Part shown: positions 18,320 through 27,624 of the stretch, one piece after another
Numbering within the stretch: position 1 is the stretch's first letter
Layout: each line of letters begins with the position of its first letter
From: Streptomyces griseorubiginosus
Lineage (GTDB): Bacteria > Actinomycetota > Actinomycetes > Streptomycetales > Streptomycetaceae
Length of the DNA stretch: 64,000 nucleotides
Direction of reading: 5' to 3'
Assembly: GCF_001514195.1 (NCBI RefSeq)
Contig: NZ_KQ948736.1
Location: forward strand, 1,100,625-1,164,624
Position numbers and translations under genes: made by a program
The notes under the pieces: generated by a model
The model's input: the letters and a program-made list of their open reading frames with translations, nothing else
What the model was told of the DNA's origin: nothing
The model's database searches: none

Positions 18320-19255
18320 TCAGAACTCGACGCGGTCGCGGCGGGTGGCACGCAGCATGACCACGGACAGGACCAGGGTGAGCAGCAGCATGACGACGCC
18401 CATCGCACAGGCGTATCCGCTCTTGCCGAAGTACTGGAAGTTGCGCATCATCACCGTCGACATCACGTCGCTGTGGTGGTCGGGACCGCCGCCGTAGGCG
18501 CCCATGTTCTGGGTCATCGACGACACCAGCACGAACATGTCCATCGCCACGATCCCCAGATAGACCCAGGCGGTCTGCACGGTGTCCCACAGCAGGGGCA
18601 GGGTGATGCGGAAGAAGGACTGGTTGCGGCCCGCGCCGTCGATGAGCGCGGCCTCGTAGATGTCCCTCGGGATGGACTGCATGGCCGCCGAGAACAGCAC
18701 GAGATAGAACCCGACCCCGTGCCAGACCACGGCGATGAGCAGCATCCACAGCACCAGGTTGGGCTCGTTGAGCCATTCCACCGGATTCTCGGCGTCGACC
18801 AGGCCGAGTTTGATCAGGATGCCGTTGAGCAGGCCGCCGCCGTCACTGCGGTACACCGCGTTGAACAGCACGGCGACGATCGCGAGGGACAGCACCTGGG
18901 GAAAGAAGTAGACGACTTTGTAGAACTGCGATCCCGCCACTCCCCCCACTCCGCCGGCCTTGCTGCGCCCGCCCGCGTTCAGCATGAACGCGAAGAACAG
19001 GGCGAGCAGAATGGTGATCACCGGAATGAAGATCAGGAACAGGATGTTGTGCCAGACGGCCTGCATGAAGACGTCGTCCTGGAACAGCGCCTTGTAGTTG
19101 TCCAGGCCGATGAACTTGAACGTCTGCGACTGCCCTTTCCAGTCGGTCAGCGAATAGCCGAACGTCTGGACGTAGGGCCAGATCACGAAGATCAGGTAGA
19201 GCGACACGGGAGCGAAGAGAAATCCCGCGACGAACCTGTACTGCCCTTTGCGCAT
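18320..19255 (-). CDS. ngcF: ABC transporter permease, NgcF type
   Basis: A 311-aa MalF-type permease with six membrane helices beginning at residue 8 (FVAGFLFAPVSLYLIFVIWP). The EAA loop is EAALIDGAGRNQSFFRITLP. ATG 19255 was chosen as the only start next to the first helix. It is separated from ngcE by a strong palindromic hairpin at 19280-19311, so it may be expressed at a lower level than the binding protein. It pairs with NgcG. Confidence 0.85.
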   Translation of the reverse strand: MRKGQYRFVAGFLFAPVSLYLIFVIWPYVQTFGYSLTDWKGQSQTFKFIGLDNYKALFQDDVFMQAVWHNILFLIFIPVITILLALFFAFMLNAGGRSKAGGVGGVAGSQFYKVVYFFPQVLSLAIVAVLFNAVYRSDGGGLLNGILIKLGLVDAENPVEWLNEPNLVLWMLLIAVVWHGVGFYLVLFSAAMQSIPRDIYEAALIDGAGRNQSFFRITLPLLWDTVQTAWVYLGIVAMDMFVLVSSMTQNMGAYGGGPDHHSDVMSTVMMRNFQYFGKSGYACAMGVVMLLLTLVLSVVMLRATRRDRVEF

Positions 19256-19279
19256 TGGCGATTCCTGCCCCTGGTGTCC

Positions 19280-19311
19280 TTTCCCGGGCCGGAGCGCTCC
19301 GGCCCGGGAAA
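19280..19311 (-). promoter_or_regulatory. Perfect 32-base palindromic hairpin between ngcE and ngcF
   Basis: The 16-base arms TTTCCCGGGCCGGAGC and GCTCCGGCCCGGGAAA are fully complementary with no loop base left over. It starts about 12 bases after the ngcE stop. Like the xylF-xylG hairpin, it probably stabilises the binding-protein message or attenuates downstream transcription. Confidence 0.75.
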
Positions 19312-19322
19312 CGGCGTTGCGG

Positions 19323-20774
19323 TCAGTCCCGGTGGTTCTTCTTGGACGCCGGGTCCTTGGCCTGCTTGTCGACCGCGGCCTGGGCCCGCTTGAGCCACTC
19401 CTTCGGCTGGATGCGCTTGGCCATCAGCTCGTTGGACGCGGCCTCGATCGCCGCTCCCATCTCGCTGTACCACTCGGTGTACAGGTAACGGAAGGTGTCG
19501 TCACCGGCCGCCTTCGAGGCCTCGACGGTCGACTGGGTGCCCGGGCGCAGCTTGACGCTGGGGTCGACGCCGTCCTTGAGGATGGTGAGCGAGTTGGCCT
19601 CCTTGGCGAAGATCGTCGACCACTCCTTGGAGAGCATGCGGCGCATGAACTCCTTGGCCGCCGGGAGGTTCTTGGCCTTCGCCGGGATGATGAAGGGCTC
19701 TCCGGAGCCGGCCCGGATCGCCTGGAAGGGCAGCGCGCTGCCGGGCAGCAGCGGCATCGGCATGAACTTCATGTCGAAGTCCGCCGGCGTCTGCTTGAGC
19801 TGCTCGTTCTCCAGCCAGGAACCGCAGGTGATGAAGGCGGCCTTGTACTGGTTCCAGCGGGTCTGGGACTCGGTGTGGGTCAGGCCGTTGGTGCCGGGCA
19901 TCAACAGGCCCTTCTCGACGACCTCGTAGATCGCCTCGACGCCGGCCTGGGCCGCGTCCGAGCCGACGAAGGCCTTCGGGTCGAGGTTGTCGATCGCCTT
20001 CATGGCGTCCAGACCGCCCTTCTTGGCGATCAGGTCCATGATGGCGACGTTGATGTAGTACGGGTACTTGCCCTGGTGGGCGAGGCCGCCGATGCCCTGC
20101 TTCTTGGCGTCCTGACAGACGGCGAGGAAGTCGTCCCAGGTCTTGGGCTCCTCCCAGCCCTTCTCCTTGAAGAGCTTGCCGGAGTACCACAGGCCCCAGA
20201 CGGTGTAGATGTAGTTGAGGGCGACGATCTTGCCCTCCTGGAGACCCGCGTCGAGGGTGCCCGGGATGATCAGGTCGCGGACCTTCTTGCTCGGGTCGTC
20301 GACCGCGGGCGCGTCCAGGACCTCGGCGAGGTCGAGCAGCTGCCCGTTCTTGTAGAGGACGTCGACCTTGATCTGCTGGGCGCCGGAGTCGTCGACGATG
20401 TCCGGCGGGTTGCCCGCGTTGAAGCGCGGCTGGAGCTTTCCGGTGATCTCCTGGGTGCCGGTGTGGGTGGAGGTGATCCCCAGCTTCTTCTGGAAGTCGG
20501 CCTCCCACGCCTTCGCGTAGTCGTCGCCGTAGCCGCCCTTGAAGATCACGACGTCGAGCTTGCTGCCCTTCGCCGCGCCGAAGGGATTCTCCTTCGAGGC
20601 GGTGCCCTTGGTGCTGTCGTCACTCGAATCGTCGCCACCGCCGCTGGCGCAGGCGGAGAGAAAACCGGTCGCGGGAACGGCGGCCAGTCCCAGCGCGGCC
20701 GACCGCTTGATCACATCGCGGCGGCCGACACCCGCGTTGCCGTTCGTGCTGTTCTCGGCGGAAGTGGATCCCAT
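19323..20774 (-). CDS. ngcE: Sugar-binding lipoprotein NgcE (N-acetylglucosamine/chitobiose type)
   Basis: A 483-aa solute-binding protein of the bacterial extracellular family 1. The N-terminus has a twin-arginine motif (GRRDVIKRS) and a lipobox LSAC, so it is probably a Tat-exported lipoprotein. It continues with KLDVVIFKGGYGDDYAKAWE and YIYTVWGLWYSGK, typical of NgcE. ATG 20774 has GGCGAGG upstream; a TTG at 20780 is less likely. It leads the ngcE-ngcF-ngcG operon. A DasR-like site lies 114-129 bases upstream, consistent with amino-sugar control. Confidence 0.87.
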   Translation of the reverse strand: MGSTSAENSTNGNAGVGRRDVIKRSAALGLAAVPATGFLSACASGGGDDSSDDSTKGTASKENPFGAAKGSKLDVVIFKGGYGDDYAKAWEADFQKKLGITSTHTGTQEITGKLQPRFNAGNPPDIVDDSGAQQIKVDVLYKNGQLLDLAEVLDAPAVDDPSKKVRDLIIPGTLDAGLQEGKIVALNYIYTVWGLWYSGKLFKEKGWEEPKTWDDFLAVCQDAKKQGIGGLAHQGKYPYYINVAIMDLIAKKGGLDAMKAIDNLDPKAFVGSDAAQAGVEAIYEVVEKGLLMPGTNGLTHTESQTRWNQYKAAFITCGSWLENEQLKQTPADFDMKFMPMPLLPGSALPFQAIRAGSGEPFIIPAKAKNLPAAKEFMRRMLSKEWSTIFAKEANSLTILKDGVDPSVKLRPGTQSTVEASKAAGDDTFRYLYTEWYSEMGAAIEAASNELMAKRIQPKEWLKRAQAAVDKQAKDPASKKNHRD

Positions 20775-20887
20775 GCTCAAGTCCTCGCCTTCTCCAGGAC
20801 TCAGGCGGTGAACCGGATCCTCCCCGGCACCGCGGTCAGGTCAAGCAGGTTCGTGCAAGAGGTTCGTGCGAGTGGGGTGAATCGCCG

Positions 20888-20903
20888 ACAGGTATAGTCC
20901 ACT
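20888..20903. promoter_or_regulatory. Candidate DasR-responsive element (dre)
   Basis: ACAGGTATAGTCCACT matches the dre consensus ACTGGTCTAGACCACT at 13 of 16 positions. It lies in the divergent region between ngcE and the GH92 gene (20775-21132, 358 bases), about 114 bases before the ngcE start. DasR is the GntR-type regulator of chitin and N-acetylglucosamine use in Streptomyces, which fits the transporter. Binding has not been tested here. Confidence 0.6.
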
Positions 20904-21092
20904 TCCCGCCGACGGAGCAAGATCGAATGCAAGGTTGGCCATGGGTGTTTTCGAGTTGAGACCTCGCGGAAATATGAGTGCCCTGTGCGAGACTTGCCGG
21001 AAAAATCCGCGACATAGACCCCGAATGCCGCAGCCAACACCCTTGACACCACTGTCCACTTGGGCCCCTACTGATCCTTGCACGGATTGCCT

Positions 21093-21104
21093 GACAACGT
21101 TGTC
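21093..21104. promoter_or_regulatory. LacI-type operator upstream of the GH92 gene
   Basis: The perfect 12-bp palindrome GACAACGTTGTC, with the central CG typical of LacI-family sites, lies 29 bases before the GH92 start codon. A TTGACA hexamer occurs at 21043-21048. Repressor bound here would block early transcription. A near-identical site, GACATCGTTGTC, is at 32885-32896. Confidence 0.65.
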
Positions 21105-21132
21105 CATCCTTGTGCAGGGAGGGTACTCGACC

Positions 21133-24100
21133 ATGCCCCGGAACAGAACTCGGCTCAGACGGAGTACGGCGGTCGTCCTCACGGCCGCCTTCTGCGTGAC
21201 CGTAGGCTCCCAGGGCGCGGCGGTCGCCCTGCCCGAGGCCGCCGGCCCGGCCGACCAGGAGTTCCACTCGTCCTTCGAGGCGGGCGACCCTGCCCCCGAC
21301 TGGACCAGCACGGTCGACGCCGGCAGGTCCTCTGGTGTCGACGGCGGCTACCGTACCGGCGTCCCCGGCAATGTCACCGACCGCGTCACGGACGTCCGGG
21401 CGAGCGCCGAGAACGCCTCCGGCGGCGAGGTGAAGGAGAACCTCGCGGACAGCGAACCGGGCACCAAGTGGCTGGCCTTCGCGTCCACGGGCTGGGCGGA
21501 GTTCGACCTGGACACGCCGGTGAAGGCGGTCAGCTACGCGCTGACCTCGGCCAACGACTTCGCCGAGCGCGACCCGAGGGACTGGAACCTGAAGGGCTCC
21601 ACGGACGGCAAGGACTGGAAGACCCTCGACACCCGTGCCGACCAGACCTTCGGCGAGCGGTTCCAGACCAGGTCGTACGACATCCCCGCCGACGCCGTCG
21701 CCGAGTACCGGCACTTCCGGCTGGAGATCACGAGGAACAACGGCGCCTCCGGGATCCTCCAGCTCGCCGACCTCCAGCTCTCCACGGGCGGGAACGAGGG
21801 GCCGGTGCCCCCGGACATGCTGTCCCTCGTCGACCGCGGGCCGACCGGATCGCCCACCGCGAAGGCGGCCGCGGGATTCACCGGAAAGAAGGCCCTGCGT
21901 TACGCCGGACGGCACACGGCCCAGGGACGGGCGTACTCGTACAACAAGATCTTCGACGTGAACGTGGCGGTCGACCGGCTCACCCGGCTGTCGTACCGGA
22001 TCTACCCGTCGATGGTGGATGGCGACCGGGACTACGACTCGACGAACGTCTCCGTCGACCTGGCCTTCACCGACGGCACCTTCCTGAGCCGCCTCGGGGC
22101 GCGTGACCAGCACGGATTCCCGCTGTCGCCGCAGGGGCAGGGCGCGTCGAAGGCGCTGTACGTCAACCAGTGGAACCACGTGGCCGCGCGGATCGGGTCG
22201 GTCGCGGCCGGGAAGACCGTCGACCGGATCCTGGTCGCCTACGACTCCCCCGCCGGGCCGGCGAAGTTCCGGGGCTGGCTGGACGACGTGACGCTGGAGC
22301 GGGCCGCGCCGGAGCAGCCGAGGGCGCATCTGTCCGACTACGCGCTCACCACCCGCGGCACACTCTCCAGCGGTGGCTTCTCGCGGGGCAACGACTTCCC
22401 GGCCGCGGCCGTGCCGCACGGCTTCAACTTCTGGACGCCGGTGACGAACGCGGGTTCGCTCACCTGGCTCTACGACTACGCACGCGCGAACAACGAGGAC
22501 AACCTCCCCACGATCCAGGCGTTCAGCGCGAGCCATGAGCCGAGCCCCTGGATGGGCGACCGGCAGACCTTCCAGGTGATGCCGTCGACCGCCGCCGGGA
22601 CACCGGCCACCGGCCGGGAGGCGCGCGAGCTGGCCTTCCGGCATGAGAACGAGACCGCGCGGCCGTACTACTACGGGGTGCGGTTCGAGAACGGGCTGAA
22701 GGCGGAGATGGCGCCGACGGACCACGCGGCGGTGCTGCGCTTCAGCTACCCGGGTGACGACGCGAGCGTCCTCTTCGACAACGTCACGGACCAGGCGGGA
22801 CTCACGCTCGACAAGGACAGCGGGACCTTCACGGGCTACTCGGACGTGAAGTCCGGCCTGTCCACGGGAGCGACCCGGCTGTTCGTCTACGGCGTGTTCG
22901 ACAAGCCGGTGGTGGACGGGGCGTCGAGCGGAGTCAAGGGGTACCTGCGCTTCGACGACAGGACCGTCACCCTGCGCATCGCCACCTCCCTCATCAGCCT
23001 CGACCAGGCCAAGGACAACATGCGCCAGGAGATCCCGGACGGCACCTCCTTCGACGACGTGAAGGGGGCCGCCCAGCGCGCCTGGGACCGGATCCTCGGC
23101 AGGGTCGAGGTGGAGGGCGCCACCGAGGACCAGCTGACCACGCTGTACTCCAGCCTGTACCGGCTGTACCTGTACCCCAACTCCGGCTTCGAGAAAGTGG
23201 GTTCGACGTACCAGTACGCCTCGCCCTTCTCCCCGATGCCGTCCCAGGACGCCCCGACGCACACCGGGGCGAAGATCGTGGACGGCAAGGTGTACGTCAA
23301 CAACGGCTTCTGGGACACCTATCGGACGACCTGGCCGGCGTACTCGTTGCTGACACCCTCTCAGGCGGGCGAGATGGTCGACGGGTTCGTGCAGCAGTAC
23401 AAGGACGGCGGCTGGACCTCGCGTTGGTCCTCGCCCGGTTACGCGGACCTGATGACCGGCACCTCCTCGGACGTGGCCTTCGCAGATGCGTACGTCAAGG
23501 GCGTGGACTTCGACGCGAAGTCGGCGTACGAGGCGGCCCTGAAGAACGCCACGGTCGCGCCCTCGTCCTCCGGTGTGGGCCGCAAGGGCATGCAGACCTC
23601 GCCCTTCCTCGGCTACACCAGCACCGACACCCATGAGGGCCTGTCCTGGGCGCTGGAGGGCTACCTCAACGACTACGGCATCGCGCGGATGGGCCGGGCG
23701 CTCTACGCGAAGACGGGAGACAAGCGCTACCGCGAGGAGTCGGAGTACTTCCTCAACCGGGCCCAGGACTACGTACGTCTCTTCGACGCGAAGGCCGGCT
23801 TCTTCCAGGGCCGGGACGCCAAGGGCGACTGGCGGGTGCCGTCGGAGAGTTACGACCCGCGCGTATGGGGCTACGACTACACCGAGACCAACGGCTGGGG
23901 GTACGCATTCACCGCCCCGCAGGACAGCCGGGGGCTCGCCAACCTGTACGGCGGACGTGCGGGGTTGGCCGAGAAGCTGGACACGTACTTCTCGACGCCG
24001 GAGACGGCCTCGCCCGAGTTCGTCGGTTCCTACGGCGGTGTCATCCACGAGATGACGGAGGCGCGGGACGTCCGGATGGGCATGTACGGGCACTCCAACC

Positions 24101-24921
24101 AGGTCGCCCACCACGTCACTTACATGTACGACGCGGCCGGTCAGCCCTGGAAGACGCAGAGGAACGTGCGTGAGGTGCTGTCGCGGCTGTACGTCGGCAG
24201 CGAGATCGGGCAGGGCTACCACGGTGACGAGGACAACGGCGAGCAGTCGGCCTGGTACCTCTTCTCGGCGCTGGGCTTCTACCCGCTGGTGATGGGCAGC
24301 GGCGAATACGCCGTCGGCTCACCGCTGTTCACCAAGGCGACGGTCCATCTGGAGAACGGCCGGGACCTGGTGGTCAGGGCGCCGGAGAACAGCGCGCGGA
24401 ACGTGTACGTGCAGGGCCTGAAGGTCAACGGCAAGCCGTGGACGTCGACTTCGCTCCCCCACGCGGTGCTGTCCAAGGGGGCCGTCCTGGACTTCGCCAT
24501 GGGCCCCCGTCCCTCGAAGTGGGGCACGGGGAAGAACGCGGCGCCGGTGTCGATCACCCAGGACGACGAGGTGCCGACGCCGCGTGCGGACGTGCTGTCC
24601 GGTGACGGGGCCCTGTTCGACAACACCTCGGCGACGGAAGCGGCCGTGACCTCGGTCGACCTGCCGGTGTCCGGGGAGGTCGAGGGGGTTCAGTACACGG
24701 TGACCTCGTCGTCGGACCGGGCGAAGGCGCCGGCCGGCTGGACGCTCCAGGGCTCGGCCGACGGCAGCACGTGGAAGACCCTCGACCGGCGGTCCGGAGA
24801 GTCCTTCGCCTGGGACCGGCAGACACGGGCGTTCACCGTGAGGTCTCCGGGTACGTACGGGAAGTACCGTCTGGTGCTCGACGGCGAGGCGGTCCTGTCG
24901 GAGGTCGAACTGCTGGCCTGA
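21133..24921 (+). CDS. Secreted GH92 alpha-mannosidase with CBM32-like domain
   Basis: A 1262-aa exo-alpha-mannosidase, probably alpha-1,2 specific and calcium dependent. A Sec signal (RRSTAVVLTAAFCVTVGSQGAAVA) is followed by an F5/8-type C domain at about 85-220 (WAEFDLDTPV through LQLADLQL), a linker/LamG-like stretch, and the GH92 catalytic module from about residue 400. The GH92 catalytic base motif GDEDNGEQSAWYLFSALGF lies near residue 1030. A second carbohydrate-binding-like segment ends the protein. ATG 21133 has GGGAGGG upstream; the frame extends upstream to 20935, but without export logic. It is followed after 20 bases by the GH67 gene, forming an operon. Confidence 0.9.
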   Translation: MPRNRTRLRRSTAVVLTAAFCVTVGSQGAAVALPEAAGPADQEFHSSFEAGDPAPDWTSTVDAGRSSGVDGGYRTGVPGNVTDRVTDVRASAENASGGEVKENLADSEPGTKWLAFASTGWAEFDLDTPVKAVSYALTSANDFAERDPRDWNLKGSTDGKDWKTLDTRADQTFGERFQTRSYDIPADAVAEYRHFRLEITRNNGASGILQLADLQLSTGGNEGPVPPDMLSLVDRGPTGSPTAKAAAGFTGKKALRYAGRHTAQGRAYSYNKIFDVNVAVDRLTRLSYRIYPSMVDGDRDYDSTNVSVDLAFTDGTFLSRLGARDQHGFPLSPQGQGASKALYVNQWNHVAARIGSVAAGKTVDRILVAYDSPAGPAKFRGWLDDVTLERAAPEQPRAHLSDYALTTRGTLSSGGFSRGNDFPAAAVPHGFNFWTPVTNAGSLTWLYDYARANNEDNLPTIQAFSASHEPSPWMGDRQTFQVMPSTAAGTPATGREARELAFRHENETARPYYYGVRFENGLKAEMAPTDHAAVLRFSYPGDDASVLFDNVTDQAGLTLDKDSGTFTGYSDVKSGLSTGATRLFVYGVFDKPVVDGASSGVKGYLRFDDRTVTLRIATSLISLDQAKDNMRQEIPDGTSFDDVKGAAQRAWDRILGRVEVEGATEDQLTTLYSSLYRLYLYPNSGFEKVGSTYQYASPFSPMPSQDAPTHTGAKIVDGKVYVNNGFWDTYRTTWPAYSLLTPSQAGEMVDGFVQQYKDGGWTSRWSSPGYADLMTGTSSDVAFADAYVKGVDFDAKSAYEAALKNATVAPSSSGVGRKGMQTSPFLGYTSTDTHEGLSWALEGYLNDYGIARMGRALYAKTGDKRYREESEYFLNRAQDYVRLFDAKAGFFQGRDAKGDWRVPSESYDPRVWGYDYTETNGWGYAFTAPQDSRGLANLYGGRAGLAEKLDTYFSTPETASPEFVGSYGGVIHEMTEARDVRMGMYGHSNQVAHHVTYMYDAAGQPWKTQRNVREVLSRLYVGSEIGQGYHGDEDNGEQSAWYLFSALGFYPLVMGSGEYAVGSPLFTKATVHLENGRDLVVRAPENSARNVYVQGLKVNGKPWTSTSLPHAVLSKGAVLDFAMGPRPSKWGTGKNAAPVSITQDDEVPTPRADVLSGDGALFDNTSATEAAVTSVDLPVSGEVEGVQYTVTSSSDRAKAPAGWTLQGSADGSTWKTLDRRSGESFAWDRQTRAFTVRSPGTYGKYRLVLDGEAVLSEVELLA

Positions 24922-24941
24922 GCAACGGCGTTGGGGGTCCC

Positions 24942-26888
24942 ATGCAGGGTGTCGATCCGGCCTGGCTGCCGGACGGTGCGTTCCGGCCGATCGGCACCCG
25001 GCGGACCCTGATCCGCGGCACGGGCCCGCTGGTGGACACGGTCCGCGGGGAGGTGACGGAGGCCTGCGCCCGGTTCGGGGGCGCGGTCGTCCAGGACGAC
25101 CCCGACCTCGTGCTGGAGCTGACCGGTGAGGACGACGGCGGCGAGGCGTTCACCTGCGGTCGCCGTGACGGCTGTACGACCGTCACGGCGACCGGCGCGC
25201 GCGGGCTGCTGTACGGCTTCTTCCATGTCGTACGGCTAGGGGAGGCGGCCTTCCTCGGCGAGACCGAACCCCAGCACCACCGGCCCGAGTTGGCGCTGCG
25301 GATGCTCGACCACTGGGACAACGTGGCCGTGCACCCCGTCATGGGCCAGGTGGAGCGCGGGTACGCGGGCGGGTCGCTGTTCTGGGCGGACGGACGGGCT
25401 CGCGGGGATCTGGAGCGGGTGCGGGCGTACGGCAGGCTGCTGGCGGCCTGCGGGATCAACGCGGTGGCCGTGAACAACGTGAACGTGCACGCGGCGGAGG
25501 CCCGGCTGCTGACCGACCGGATCGGTGAAGTGGCGGACATCGCGGGCGCGTTGCGGCCGTACGGCATCCGCACGCATCTGTCGGTGACCTTCGCCGCGCC
25601 GGTCGTGCTGGGCGGGCTGGAGACGGCCGACCCCCTCGCCACGGAGGTGCGCGAGTGGTGGGCCGGAGCGGCCGCCCGGGTGTACGCGGCGATCCCCGAC
25701 TTCGGCGGGTTCGTCGTGAAGGCGGACTCGGAGGGGCAGCCGGGGCCGTTCGCGTACGGGCGCAGTCATGCGGACGGTGCGAACATGCTCGCCGCCGCCC
25801 TCGCGCCGCACGGCGGAACCGTTCACTGGCGGGCCTTCGTCTACGACCACCGCCAGGACTGGCGGGACCGCTCGACGGACCGGGCGCGGGCCGCGTACGA
25901 CCATTTCGTGCCGCTGGACGGGGAGTTCGCGGACAACGCCGTCCTCCAGGTCAAGCACGGCCCGATGGACTTCCAGGTGCGGGAGCCGGTCTCACCGCTG
26001 ATCGGGGCGATGCCGGGGACCCGGCTCGCGGTGGAGCTCCAGGCCACGCAGGAGTACACCGGGCAGCAGCGGCACGTGTGCTGGCTGGGGCCGATGTGGA
26101 GCGAGGTCCTGCGGTGCGAGATCGCCGAGGGGTCCCCGGTGGGCGCACTGGCGCGGGGTGGGCTCGTCGCCGTGTCCAACGTCGGGGACGACCTGTTCTG
26201 GACGGGGCATCCGCTGGCCCAGGCGAATCTGTACACGTTCGGGCGGCTGGCCTGGGAGCCGGGCGCCGATCCGCACCGGATCCTCGACGAGTGGATCCGG
26301 CTCAGCTTCGGGGCGGGGCCTGGATCGGGTCCCGCGGCGGGCCTGCGCTCGATCCTGGACGGTTCGTGGCGGACGTACGAGAAGTACACGGCTCCGCTCG
26401 GGGTGGGCTTCATGGTGCAGCCGGGGCACCACTACGGTCCCAGTGTCGACGGCTACGAGTACAGCCCGTGGGGCACCTACCACTTCGCCGACCGTGACGG
26501 GGTCGGCGTGGACCGGAGCGTGGCGAGCGGGACGGGGTACGCCGGGCAGTACGCCAAGCCGTGGGCCGAGTTGTACGAGTCTCCCGAGACCTGTCCGGAC
26601 GAGCTGCTGCTGTTCTTCCACCACGTGTCGTACGACCACATGCTGAAGAGCGGCAAGACGGTGATCCAGCACATCTACGACACGCACTTCGAGGGCGTGG
26701 CGGAGGTGGAGGCGGCCCGGGAGGTGTGGGGTTCGCTGGTGGGGCTCGTGGACCCGGCACGCCATGCGCGGGTGGCGGAGCGGTTCGAGGAGCAGCTCCG
26801 GAGTGCCCGCGAGTGGCGCGATCAGGTCAACAGCTACTTCTTCCGGAAGTCGGGGGTCCCGGACGAGCGGGGGCGGAGGATCTACTGA
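24942..26888 (+). CDS. Alpha-glucuronidase, glycoside hydrolase family 67
   Basis: A 648-aa enzyme that removes 4-O-methyl-glucuronic acid from the non-reducing end of aldouronic acids released from glucuronoxylan. GH67 landmarks are HWDNVAVHPVMGQVERGYAG, the acid residue in VVKADSEGQPGP (Glu about 264), and the acidic pair around LDGEFADNAVLQVKHGPMDFQVREP, which splits as LDGEFADNAVLQ and VKHGPMDFQVREP. No signal peptide is present, so it acts inside the cell on imported oligosaccharides. ATG 24942 lies 20 bases after the GH92 stop. The nearby LplA-type transporter and CE7 esterase support a glucuronoxylan pathway. Confidence 0.9.
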   Translation: MQGVDPAWLPDGAFRPIGTRRTLIRGTGPLVDTVRGEVTEACARFGGAVVQDDPDLVLELTGEDDGGEAFTCGRRDGCTTVTATGARGLLYGFFHVVRLGEAAFLGETEPQHHRPELALRMLDHWDNVAVHPVMGQVERGYAGGSLFWADGRARGDLERVRAYGRLLAACGINAVAVNNVNVHAAEARLLTDRIGEVADIAGALRPYGIRTHLSVTFAAPVVLGGLETADPLATEVREWWAGAAARVYAAIPDFGGFVVKADSEGQPGPFAYGRSHADGANMLAAALAPHGGTVHWRAFVYDHRQDWRDRSTDRARAAYDHFVPLDGEFADNAVLQVKHGPMDFQVREPVSPLIGAMPGTRLAVELQATQEYTGQQRHVCWLGPMWSEVLRCEIAEGSPVGALARGGLVAVSNVGDDLFWTGHPLAQANLYTFGRLAWEPGADPHRILDEWIRLSFGAGPGSGPAAGLRSILDGSWRTYEKYTAPLGVGFMVQPGHHYGPSVDGYEYSPWGTYHFADRDGVGVDRSVASGTGYAGQYAKPWAELYESPETCPDELLLFFHHVSYDHMLKSGKTVIQHIYDTHFEGVAEVEAAREVWGSLVGLVDPARHARVAERFEEQLRSAREWRDQVNSYFFRKSGVPDERGRRIY

Positions 26889-26946
26889 AGGCGCGGGAGG
26901 GGCACGCCGAAGGGGTCGAGGTGCGAGGGCTTGGGGCTCGACGCCG

Positions 26947-27624
26947 TCATGCGGTGAAGTCCTTCCGGGTCTCGGCGATCACCGGGCGGCTGCTGTGCAG
27001 CAGGGACAGCAGCACGGGAGCGGCGAGCAGGGCGGGCAGGGCCTCGGTGAGTACGGCGGTCCCGGCGGCGGTCAGGACGAGCAGTGAGGCGGCGCCGAGG
27101 GTGGCCCGGGCGTGCCGGACCAGGAAGTAGGCGGCGAGGCGGGCGGTGTCACGGGCCCGGAAGGTGAACAGGGCGGTCAGGACGAGCGCGTGGGCGCCCC
27201 ACAGGAGGGAGCCGGCGCCGACGGCCGCGAGCAGGACCGCCCACCAGCCGGGCAGGCCGGTGGCCGGGAAGTGGGTGAGCGTGAACGCGATGACCGTGAG
27301 CCAGGCCAGCAGCGGGGTCCACAGCTTGAGGGCGGGGACGGCGTTGAGCCGCCAGCCGCGCCAGTAGGTCCGCGCCGGGTGGAGGTCGGTCAGGTCGTGG
27401 TCGCGGTGGTGGAGGGCGTACAGGGCGGCGGCGGTCGCCGGGCCGAGGGGCAGCAGGCAGACGGCGGCGAGGGGCAGGTTCGCCGGGTCGGGTCCGACGA
27501 GGAGCAGCCCGGCGAGGCCCGGAGAGGCACCGACCAGCAGCAGGGCCTCGACGGTGAGGAGGGTGTGGACGAGGGCGGCGGCCCGGGAGAGTGCGCCTTG
27601 CCCGAAGGCGACGGGGGTGCTCAT
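26947..27624 (-). CDS. DUF624/YesL-type membrane protein
   Basis: A 225-aa protein with about five to six hydrophobic helices (for example TLLTVEALLLVGASPGLAGL). The family is regularly found beside LplA/YtcQ-type carbohydrate ABC transporters, as here, but its role is not known. ATG 27624 was chosen because the protein begins with MSTPVAFGQGALSRA and GGGAG-like sequence lies just upstream; the longer frame to 27876 runs through a tandem repeat region and has no family match. It is convergent with the GH67 gene. Confidence 0.75.
   Translation of the reverse strand: MSTPVAFGQGALSRAAALVHTLLTVEALLLVGASPGLAGLLLVGPDPANLPLAAVCLLPLGPATAAALYALHHRDHDLTDLHPARTYWRGWRLNAVPALKLWTPLLAWLTVIAFTLTHFPATGLPGWWAVLLAAVGAGSLLWGAHALVLTALFTFRARDTARLAAYFLVRHARATLGAASLLVLTAAGTAVLTEALPALLAAPVLLSLLHSSRPVIAETRKDFTA

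Noticed and set aside
20836..24222. 1128-aa minus-strand open frame opposite the GH92 gene
   Set aside because: Antisense of a clear GH92 protein; composition is that of a reverse-frame shadow.
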